A program made the translations under genes and the position numbers. The notes below the pieces were generated by a model. It saw only the letters and a program-made list of their open reading frames with translations. It was not told the DNA's origin and made no database searches. A stretch of DNA of 64,000 nt from Jaltomata sinuosa (taxonomy: Eukaryota; Streptophyta; Magnoliopsida; Solanales; Solanaceae), in NCBI GenBank assembly GCA_003996215.1, contig QJPP01000842.1, forward strand, positions 372,001 to 436,000, read 5' to 3'. Numbering within the stretch: position 1 is the first letter of the stretch; each line of letters begins with the position of its first letter. This document shows positions 12,064 to 24,000 of the stretch, piece after piece.

Positions 12064-15000
12064 CTATAATCCACTCCAATTCATGAACTTTTTCACCTCA
12101 TCATATAACACTAAAACAGCTGCTGCGCCAGTACTTCTGAAAATATTTGACAGAGCTCCACGGTAAAATGAAGTAAATCCTTCTGTCTTGTAAATCCTCC
12201 GCCAACAATCAAATGTGCTTCTGTACATTGGCTTTTCCAAGCCAGATTGCATCATCATTCGCCTCCGAACTGTATCCAAAGGATAGGAAAACAGCCCAGC
12301 AGATGTTGTGACTGCCTGAGCAACCACCCAGCGTTTCCATAATGGCACCTCTGCTTCAGAATTTTCAGCCATCCTGTCTTTTATGGTGTCAAAACCCCCA
12401 AAGTAAAGCCCTCTATGAACAATCATTCCATGAAGAGAGGCAGGAAACCCCCTGTAAATGCCTCGAATTCCATCTTTCTCATGTATTGTCCTCAGAAAGT
12501 GGCAAATGCCACGGAATTGACGAGCTTCATACCGACCAAGGTCAGCTGCGAGTCGTGTATGTGTAATATCTAGTGGATAAATGATGATCAATGTTGTACA
12601 ACCAGCTGCAGACCCAGCAACAAAATTAGCTGATGAACCAGCCAAAAAGTGACCATCTTGAAAGTTGCTGTGTAAAATATTCCTATAGAGATCCTGCGGT
12701 CGGAAAGCATGTGATTAGGTCTTGGGACAAAATAGGCAGTAAATGAACTTTTCAATCCTCACTCAAAGTTATGTAATACATTACAGAAGCTCTAGAGGAT
12801 ATAACTGGAAAAGGTAATGAAAGATCTAAAAGAATAGCCACGTCCCTCTCCACAGGAAGCATGCGCAATTCCATATCAACCACTAAGAGGTCATTTCTAT
12901 GGTAACTCATACCAGTACTAAATCAGTGGATGGTATATATTGTGCAGAAAATTATCAACAATTGTGTTGGCATGTGACATGGTTGGTTCTGTGAAACCAG
13001 AAATAGGTTACATATGCCTTCGGGAGGTTGTAAGTTTACAAAAGACACTTCTTTATTAAATGTGTTTGCGAGTGCTAAAATAATTGGGAAAGAGGCAGCA
13101 GATGTGAAATTCCTATTCAATCACATCATAATGAGAATAGTTTCGTTCTTGAAGGAAAAAAAAATCTGTTCCTGACTCAGAACTCTGCCCGTGGATGGAC
13201 AAGTTGGAACGAAAGTAACATGATCGCATAGAATATGCAGACTGTAACAACTATGCCTAAAGAAAAAGCAGTATATGATGGATTTAACATGTCAGGAAAA
13301 CAACTAAGTAGAAAAGGTTCTCTTTTCTTTCAACAACGATATGACTTGTGACTCATAAATATTTTGATGTTAATCGTTTTCCAATTATAATAAGAACAGG
13401 TTATCGAGGAAACAATTTTCAATAGACTATTATGTTGTAAACTAAAGCCAGCAACCCATTGAAATGCCTGTTTTATGGTGTACAAACAAGATTCATGGAT
13501 CCCCATTCTCCGATGACCTTTCACATCAGATTCCAGAAGACTGAAAATAGAGAAAAAGGAAAAACATGCAGCGAACTCAAAAATATTCTCATAAAGAGTC
13601 ACCTTGTTAGTTTGACTGCGACCTAAGTACTTACAGAACCATTTGAACAACTATGCAAGAAGGTAAATTGTGGAATAAAGTAAATCAACATAGTATTTAG
13701 CATGGAAAACTCATTGCTCAAGGGAGGCATAAATCACGACCTACCTCTGTAGGATTTTCCCCAAAACTCTTCACTAAACTCGAGTAATTTAAGGTTTAGA
13801 ACCACCCTTGTAACACCTAAGGAGCTGTTCCAACAATCCCCGACTCTACCCTCTTAACTCTCCTCTTCAATGACTCAACCTAGTCAATGAAGTACTTTAC
13901 AACACAAAACAACATCTACTACAATCAACTAAGAAAGTAATCAAGATCTTGTTTTGAAACCACGCACGAAAACTAACTATTACAATACAAAGAAATGTAT
14001 GGATATATCTTGATAGGACCAGGTTCATTGGTTGTAGCAGTTGCTTCTTCTTCGAGACTCTTTGTGCTGACTCTCTCACTCTGACACCTCTCTTTTGGTG
14101 TGGTCGAACTCCAAAGCTTTATGTCGTGTTGTTTACATAGGAGTAAATAGTTGTCTTGTAGTTCTCCAATCCAAGAAAGAATTGGTTCAAGTCTCTCCAT
14201 GACTCCGATCCTAGTTTGACTTGGTTTGAATCTTCTTCACTCATCAGGCTTCTTTCTTCTAATTCCAAGGCAATACCATGTGCTCAATTTATGGTAATAT
14301 TTTCATATCTTGAACTCCAGTTCCTTGTAGAATTGGACTGAGTTATAATCCCAATTCTCCCAACCTTCACAAAAAAACTTCTTTTGAGCCGTCTCCAGTA
14401 CAGTCAGAGGAACAAGTGCTTTGATCAGTCCCCCTGCCAGTGTTACTAACTTCTTCACTTCTTCTTGGAGATCTGTTGAGGGTCTAGTTCTTGAACTTCA
14501 TTCTTCCTTCTTCATTCTTCAATCTTCCTTATCCATATAGAATGTCGCTTGTACAATGTTTTTCAATCATCAAAACACCACATGATCTTGAATGTAGATT
14601 TAGAGATCATGGTGTCTCAACAAATTCCCCCTTTTTGATGAGGAGAAATCCATAGCAGCTTCATATGTCTTCATGTGCACTCTTGTAGCAGATTCAATCT
14701 TCATAAGCTCTTTATGTGCATCTTCCCCCTTAATCACACTCCTATGTTGACAATTTTTCCCTCTAAGAACCAACTCCTTGTTGGTCAACACTTTACAGCT
14801 TCATGTTGATCCAACTACAACTCACTAAACAAGGTTTGTAAGTTTGCATTAATTTATCCTCGATTTCAACAACGATTGTAAGCTTCCTAAATCAGCAGGC
14901 TTTAGCAACTTCAGCCTCTTCTAGCTTGTAAAAGATAGTTAGGTTTTCATGGCTAAGCAAGATTTGTAAGCTTAATCAGCTACAGGGGCTAATCTTCCAC

Positions 15001-18000
15001 TTATTGCAACCCTTTAAATGACTAGGTTTGAGAACCTGATCATAATTATATGTATTCTTAGAAAAACATTCTCCTGAATGTCTTCTTTAAAAACATCTCC
15101 AAATTTTGCGTAAGGAACAGGTTCTTTTCTTCAAGACAATCTTCTTGCAACTTCCCCCTGTCTCCGATGCTCTAAGTTAGGACTGGTTCTTTTATATGTA
15201 AGAACCGGTTCCTTTAGAATGTAGCCTGATCACTAACAATTGGATATAAATGTGCTCTAAATAGAATTAAGTTGTTTTATAAATAAGAACCTGTTTCATT
15301 ACAATTTGGCCCTAACTGTAGCACTTTGAAGAGACTTAGAAGAGAACATTTTGCGTCTCTTTCTTTATAAGGACTAGTTCCTTTAGCATTGTTGCAAGTA
15401 TGTCATCAGAGTTTTAACATATGAACTGCTATCTTCATTATTTTTCCCCCTTTTGGCATTATCAGAAAGCAGAGACAATGTAGTAATTCAAATAAAGCAA
15501 TGCACAAAATTTCTATTAGGAACAGAAGGAGCCATATTTACAGAATATGCATCATAAGTGTTGCACACTCTTTTCCAAGCATATAGTTAAAAAAACTACC
15601 ACAGCTGTTTTACAAAACAAAAAAACAGAACAGGTTATAGGAGGGAACTTAGGCTAGGAAACAGGTTCTTCTCAAATGACTAGGGAGATTCTGGTGGGAG
15701 ATGGGCTTTGGAACATTCAATTTTCTTCATTGAAGGCTCGTGTACATTCAATTTTCTTAATTGAAAGCTTGTGTACATTAAATTTTCTTAACTAAAGGCT
15801 AGTGTACAGCTTCAAACTCAGCTGCCAGTTTTGCAACCTCAATTTTCAAGTCTTCAATCTCTGTTTCTGTCCTTTCTTTCCTTCTCTTGCTTGTGCTGGA
15901 TCTGCCAGTATTTTTACGATCACACTTTTGTGAATAAGATCACTCTTATAGTGTTGACATAGTGAACATCTCCTTCCTTTTCCATGCCTTCCCAGTACCC
16001 AGAGTAATTTCAAAGTGATTGAATATCCTAGTGAGCAAAACGCCATAAGGCAAGGAGCGTGCACATCCTGCTGCTCTCCCCATGTTCTTGATCATTAGAG
16101 CAGGCAAATTTATCAATTCTTCTCTCTCAATTAATTCCATTAGAATCATGTCTGTAGTCTGCTTCCTCTCCATGTTACCAGTTTCAAAAAAAGTTTACCT
16201 CCTCTTCTTTTTTATTTAGGGATGATGCACCTCCTTACTGGCTCAAACAAGAGCTTATGTGTAGGTGTCATTTCCTTCAGGAGTATGTTGGATCAAGGTA
16301 GATTTTGAAGATTGACAAGGCTGTGGAACACATGCAGGGAACAAGTATCTGTGACTTGTTCCTCTCAAGCAGAATCCAACTAGGATCAGAAGAAGGAGAA
16401 TGACGCGGAGAAGGGATCAAAGCGTGTTTATAAGGAGAGTCCAACTTGCACAAAGTTTCCTTTCATAAGGATCCTACAAGGAAAGAAATCAAAGAGATTG
16501 ACTTGACAAGTCCTACAAGGATAAGGATTCCCAAATATGGAATGAAATCAGCCGAAATAAGGAGAGGACTCTCAGTATAAATACAAGATAGGTTTTACAA
16601 TAAACCTCACGCACTTACAAAGAGAGCTACAAGCAGAACACAATCAAATTGAGAGAGTTCATATTTGAGAGAGTTCTGAGTGAAGATCCAAGTGCAGCCA
16701 ATACAAGAAACCAGATTGAAGAACGTGTTCCTTAAGTCTATGCTTTACAGTTCTTGAGTCAAGTTAATTTTATTGTTTTTTCATCGAGTTGTAATCATTC
16801 ATTCTTAGTGCCAGTGAGTTATAAACCGGTATAGGAGTTAGTCTTCAAGTTGGGATAACTCGAGGACGTGGGCACATAAACCTGGGGAGGTTTGTGTGGT
16901 GTTTTAGGAATTAGAGTTTATAATTCTTTAGGTTACAGAGTTTGTAATCTTGTGTTGAGGCTCATTGTTTTAGTGGAATTGGGTTAAATCCTACAGAGGT
17001 ATAGGTCGTGGTTTTTGCCCTTTGTGAGCCGGGGGTTTTCCACGTAAAATATTGTGTGTTCTCTTTACTGCTCTATATTTAAGTATTCGATAGAGGAACA
17101 GATCGCGTAACCTGTTCCTTAGGCAAATTAGGGGGTCAGCATTCTAACCATTGGTATCAGAGCAGGTTATCTTAACAAGAGTCTAACAACTCAAGATAAG
17201 ATCACTATGAATTCTGCACCTCCTCTTGGACATGGTGAAGGACAACACATCAACAGACCACCTCTCTTCAATGGTCAATACTACTCGTGGTGGAAGACAA
17301 GGATGGAAGACTTTCTTCAAGCAGAGGATTATGAGCTATGGACTAGAGTCACTGATGGTCCTAAAATCCCTATGATTGAGGATGACGAAGACAAGGACAT
17401 TCCCAAACCAAAAGCTCAATACACTGAGACTGACTACAAGATGTTAGGGGAAAATGCCAAAGCTAAGTGCATCCTTGTATGTGGACTTGGACCAGATGAA
17501 TTCAATCGAATCTCCAGCTGCACCACAGCCAAACAGATTTGGGATACGCTGGTTAATGCTCATGAAGGCACTACTCAATTAAGGAAATTCAAAATTGCTA
17601 AATTATCCACTGAGTATGAATCCTTCAAGATGAAGAATGGTGAAACTCTTCGGGAGATGATCACTAGATTCACTACTGTTGTGAACGAATTGGTGTCTTT
17701 GGGAAAAATATACACCACTGAGGAAAATGTTGATAAGGTGCTAAGGGCACTTCCCAAGCCTCGGGAAATCAAGGTCACTGCAATCAGAGAGGCAAAAGAT
17801 CTGACAAACATGTCTTTGGATGAACTGGTAGGTAATCTAAAGACCTATGAAGGGAATATTGGGAGCACTAAAAGAGGTGAAGGAAGCAGGGATAAAACTC
17901 TTGCTCTCAAAGCAACTGAAAGTGATGAATCTGAGTTGGATGATGATGACATTGCCCTGATAAATAGGAACTTCAAAAAGTTCTTCAAAAAGACGGGAAA

Positions 18001-21000
18001 CTTTGAGAAAAGGAAATCATCACCAAGCAGAGAAAGGAATGTAGAAAAGGGACAAAATGGTGGCTGCTTTAAGTGTGGAAAAACTAACCATCAAGTCAAA
18101 GACTGTCCTATGTGGAAAATTGAATGGAAAAAGGAGAGAGCTGAAAGAGAAAGAAAAGAGCAAGCCAGCAAAAAGAAGAAGAAAGATGCTGGTAAGGCTA
18201 TGTATGCTGCTTGGGGACCAGGTTCAGATCACTCAGAAGACGATGACGCAGAAGATGTTTCCCTGATGGCCATGGAGGACACAAAATCAGATTCTGAATC
18301 AGACACTGAAAAACAGGAGGTAAATCTTCTTGATCTCAAGGACAAGCTGAAACTCTTTTCTAAGAAAAAACTGTCCTCCCTAATGATGATCTTTATTGAT
18401 AATTTTCAAAAATTGAGTGAAAACAGAGACCAGTTGCTGGCTTTCTTGACCAGTTTAAAATTTGAGTACATTGACCTTGAAAAGATCAACTCTGATCTAA
18501 AAGGGAAAAATCAATCTCTCAAGGAACAGGTCCAGCAACTCGAAACTGGCACTCTCTCTCTCTCAAATCTGAAATTTTGAAACTAACGGTTACTAAACAG
18601 GGGAAGGGACACAAGAGTGATGACCAAATCAAGTGTGAACAAGATCTTAAAAGGTTCAAAGATGAATTATATTTAGAAAGAGAAAAATCCAGAAGAATAA
18701 CTCTTGAATTAGCCAGAACCAAATATGAGCTCGAAAGAGCAAATAAATGGACTCAATCTTCAATGATTGCCACTCAGCTGGGTAATAAAACTTACATCAC
18801 TAAAACTGGATTAGGCTTTGATAAAGAATTCTCTGAAGGAACCTCTGATCTTTGTACACATTGTGGTAAGGTTGGTTACCTTAGGGAAGCTTGTCCAATT
18901 GCTAAAGCTCAACATGATAAAAACTTCAAAGCTGCTTTTAAAGGCAAAAATAGGCATGTCAACAAAAATGTTCCTCCCCCAAGGAACAGGTCTGCACACA
19001 GGAAACAGCCTGTCAAAAGCCTGCCAAAATGGACCAATAAAGATCTAATTCACCCTTTTAATCAAAGGAAAGGACCCAAGCTAGTCTGGGTTCCTAAAAC
19101 TAACCTTTAATCTCTTTTGCAGGAAAAGGTGAGAGGAAGCAAGCAACATTAGTACATGGACAGTGCTTGCTCAAGACACATGACAGGTGATAAAGAAAAA
19201 TTCCTCTCACTAGCAGAAGGGAAAGGAGGGAATGTGGCCTTTGGAGGAGCAAAGAAAGGTAAGATCAACGGAGTTGGCAGAATAGGTAAGTCTGAAGAGC
19301 ACTCAATCGAAAAGGTGTACCATGTTGAATGACTGAACCACAATCTACTCAGCATAACACAACTCTGTGACCAAGGAAACAAGGTAACCTTCTACTCTAC
19401 AGGTGTGGAGGTGATAGATCTAAAGACAGGGGAAACTGTCTTGACTGGACAAAGATACAAGCATGTTTACACTGCTGATATCTCAAAGGTCCCTGCTGAG
19501 GATCTTGTTTGTCTCAGTGTGATGGACAAAGACCCCCTACTGTGGCACAAGAGACTGGGGCATGCTAGTCATGTTCAACTGAACAAACTGATCTCCAAGG
19601 ACTTAGTAATAGGTCTTCCTAAAACTAAGTTCAAGGAAGATAAAGTATGTGCTGCATGTGCTCAAGGTAAGCAGGTAAAATCTTCTTTCAAATCCAAGCA
19701 GGTTATAAGTACGACCAGATCCTTGGAACTGGTCCACATGGATCTTTGTGGCCCAATGAGAGTCAGAAGCAGAGGTGGCAAAAAGTATGTGTTTGTACTA
19801 GTTGATGACTATACAAGGTACGCTTGGACAGTTTTTCTTGCTTCTAAAGAAGATGCATTTGAGGCATTCTGCACTTTAGTGAGAAAACTGGAAAAGAAAC
19901 TTGACATGCAATTAGCTACAATCAGATCAGACCATTGAACTGAATTTGAAAATGCAAAAGTTTTTGACTACTGTTCTACCCATGGTATTGATCACAACTT
20001 CTCTGCTCCTAGAACTCCTCAACAAAATGGGGTAGTTGAAAGAAAGAATAGAACTCTGCAGGAGATGGCTAGAACTATGATGATTGCTAGTAATGTAGCT
20101 AGCCAATTTTGGGTTGAAGCTATCAACACTGCTTGCTACATAATTAATAGATGCATGTCTAGGCCTCTTCTGGATAAAACTCCCTATAAATTACTCAAAA
20201 GGCAGAAAACCTAACATCTATCATCTGAGAGCTTTTGGATGCAAATGCTTCATCCACAATAATGGAAAGAATTTGTTAGGAAAATTTGAAGAAGTGATGA
20301 GGGAATTTTTCTAGGATATTCTTTACATAGTAAAGCTTATAGGGTGCTACATAAAAGAACTGTGTGTAGAGGAAAATGTGCATGTTGTATTTGATGAAAG
20401 CAATGTTATGGCTAACCAAAGCGTGCAGGAAATTGATGACCTATCACAGACATCTGAACCAGCTATGCAAGAACAGGTTAAAGGAACAGGTTCAACTGAT
20501 GTTGAATCTGACAGAAACAACAAAGGTGATGAAGTTCCTGTGGCTGACCACAATGATGAAATCTTGAGTCAGCAGGATGAAGATGAGAATCAAGCAGAGG
20601 AGGCACAAGAGCTAGTACTCAAAGGGTATAAGTATCAGGCTCACATCCAATAGACAACATCCTTACTGATCTGAGCACTGGCATAACAACCAGATCTGGA
20701 CTGAAGAATCTCTGTGCCTTTGAATCCTTCTTGTCCATGATAGAGCCCAATAAAATCAATGAAGCCCTGCAAGATGCAGACTGGATCATTGCTATTGAAG
20801 AAGAGCTCAATCAGTTCAAAAGGAACAAGGTATGGCACTTGGAACCAAAACCAAAGAATAGAACCATCATTGGTACCAAGTGGGTGTTCAGGAACAAGTT
20901 GGATGAGAATGGAACAGTTACAAGGAACAAGGCCAGACTTGTGGTCCAGAGGTACAATCAGGAAGAAGGAATAAACTATGATGAGACCTTTGCACCAGTG

Positions 21001-24000
21001 GCCAGATTGGAGGCAATCAGACTCCTCATTGCCTTTGCACCTACATGGAATTCACACTTTACCAGATGGATGTGAAAAGTGCCTTCCTCAATGGGCTGTT
21101 GAAGGAAGAAGTGTTTGTCAAACAACCTTCAGGCTTTGAAGACTCTGACTATCCTGACCATGTTTACAAGCTTGATAAGGCTCTTTATGGGCTCAAACAA
21201 GCTCCCAAAGCATGGTATGAAAGGTTGTTAAAATTTCTTCTATGCCATGGCTATACAAGAGGTAAAATTGATAACACCTTATTCCTCAAAAACAAAGGCA
21301 AAGACTTGTTGATTGTATAGGTATATGTGGATGATATCATTTTTTGTGGCACCAGCAAGACCCTCACACAAGAATTTGCTGCACTGATGAGTAAAGAGTT
21401 TGAGATGAGCATGATGGGAGAACTCAATTTCTTCTTAGGGCTTCAAATCAAACAAACTCCTTCAGGAACTATCATCCACCAGCAGAAATATGCCATGGAG
21501 CTGCTCAAGAGATTCAAGATGGAAGATGCTAAAGAAATTGACACTCCAATAGCCACAACAACAAAGTTAGGTCTGGAAGGAACAGGTCCAGCAGTGGAGC
21601 AGAAACTGTACCGAGGAATGATTGGATCTCTCCTATACCTCACAGCCAGCAGACCTGATATTGTCTTTAGTGTAGGTCTTTGTGCAAGATTTCAGGCCAA
21701 TCCTAAGGAACCTCACTTGAAAGCTGTCAAAAGGATCCTCAGATACCTCAAGGGTACTACTAACTTGGGACTATGGTATCCCAAAGGTAGTAACTTTGAA
21801 CTTGTAGGATATGCAGATGTAGACTATGCAGGTTATTTGGTGGACAGAAAAAGCAACACTGGAATGGCACACTTCTTGGGATCATGTCCGATCTCATGGG
21901 CAACTAAGAAGCAAAATTATGTGGCCCTATCTACTGCTGAAGCTGAATATGTGGTTGTTGCCTCATGCTGTGCACAATTGCTCTGGATCAAACAACAGCT
22001 CAAAAATTTTGGGTTGAACATTGGGTTGTGCCCATTTTCTGTGATAATACCAGTGCAATCAATTTTGTCAAGAATCCAGTTCAGCACAAGAGGACCAAGC
22101 ACATCGACATTAGACACCACTTTCTGAGGGATAATGTGGAAAAGGGGTTTATCTCCATGCACTTTTGTGCTACAGATAAGCAGATTGCCGATATATTCGC
22201 AAAGGTTGTGGCAAGAGATCACTTTGAAAGGAACAAGTTGGAACTGGGGATGATTAAGATCACATGACCACCCCCAGTGATTGGCTAATGAACACTGTAC
22301 ATATTGTATTTTAATTTTAAGATTTTCATGCTCAGTCTTGTAGATTTAGTTGTAGGTCCCTTTGCCACTTTTAAAGGTTCAAGTTGATCAAGCACTATAA
22401 CTTATTATTTGCTTCTGCAACAGGAATTTGGGATATCAAATTGGGACATGAACTCAGTACCAAAATTGAAAATCCAAGGTATGTGCACTATGTTTAGATA
22501 AAATTAATTGCTCAAGATGTGCATTTGTACCTGTCCCTTCCACCCAGACCAAAAGAAAAGTCATTAAACCTAGAGCCTATAACCGTCATTCTCCAAAAAG
22601 TGAAAAGAAATCCAATCAAATCAGGTCACTTTTGTGACGTGATTGGACAGTTATCAATCAAGATCTCTTCTCTAGAATTGGACTCGTCCACTTAAAGGAC
22701 TCTAATCAATTTCAAACGGCTAATTGCCCTATTTAAGGTCTTGTTGAATTCATAAGTCCTCATTCACTCTAAATCTCTTCTTCTTCAAAAGCTTTTAATC
22801 CGAAACCAAAACCCTCTCTCACTTCTTCACTTCTCTCTCGTTTCAACAATGGAACCTCAATAACCTTCTTCTCCCAAATCACCAGAAGCCACTACTAGTT
22901 CCTCCAAACCACCCACTCATGCCCTAATCCCCTTTAGGGAACAGGTTACCACAGTCCGTCTTCCTCCTGTCATTCTTATTGATTCTCAGGGGATGGCTCA
23001 TATGGATGAATATTCAGCAGTTCTGGGTGATGATTTGATTGGTGATGACTCTACTACATTGGTACCATATGAAGAACAGGATGATGCTTTGGAGGTTGTT
23101 GGTGCTGGTCGTCAGGGGGAATCTGAGGATGAGGATATGGTGAGTAATGATGGAGTACAGGAGGATGCACCGTGTGAGGGGGAAAACTCAGGGAATTCCA
23201 TAGCTGAACCTAGTTCACTTGTTGGAGAAAAATTGGGTGCATCTGCTGAGGGGGAAGCTGAGGTTGGCAGATCTGGACCAAGGGAACAGGTTCAACATAC
23301 CAGTTCTGCTACTGCTGTGGAGGATGATGATAACACTCCAATTGCCAACTTGGTTCCACAAAGGACAAGGTCTCGTGTACGCAAGGCCTCAGGAAAGGTT
23401 GTTCGTATACCAGCTGATGAACCTGAAGAAGTTCCTCCTGCTCCTGTAGCTCAGCCTGTCCCTGTTCGAATGACAAGAGCCACCAAGAGAGGTCTTGAAG
23501 AAAGCATGGTTGCTTCTGCAGCCAAGAGGCCTCGAGGCACTAAAGGTACATCTGCCCCAACCCCTGATCTCATTGATATCTTGGATGATGAAGTGGAGGC
23601 TGCAGAAAGAAGGAGGAAAGGGAAAGGTGTAGCTCCCTCAAAACCACCAAAGAAACAGGTTAGGAAACCTGTTCCTTCTAGGACTTCTGTCAAGACTAGG
23701 CTGAGGGATGAGACCTCGGAGAGTGAGGGAGATGACCATGGACTTCCACCTCTGAGTCTCCTGAGCATGAGGATACTGATGATGCTGCCTCTCATGAGGA
23801 TGTGGAGGCTGATCTTCCTGAGCATGTGGAAGAAGAGGATGATACTTTGGATCCTATTGATGAAACCCCTGATGCAAGAACTGAAATATTGATAAATTTT
23901 GGGACAAGAACTGTTGTGAGGGGCAGGGTGCTCACTGGGTTTGGAGGTGATGAGATGATGGAACTACTAGTCCTGGTGGATGCACAGGGTTGGTCGAACC

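Noticed and set aside
12342..12566. Open frame of 74 codons on the + strand
   Set aside because: It is antisense to exon 2 of the carrier gene, which has clear family signatures.
12064..12645. Carrier exon 2 considered as a separate intronless 193-residue gene
   Set aside because: The frame continues upstream to a splice acceptor, starts at TTG and not ATG, and joins in phase to an exon carrying the missing first third of the carrier fold.
23451..23825. 124-codon open frame on the - strand
   Set aside because: It is antisense to the low-complexity part of the envelope-like ORF and shows no domain.
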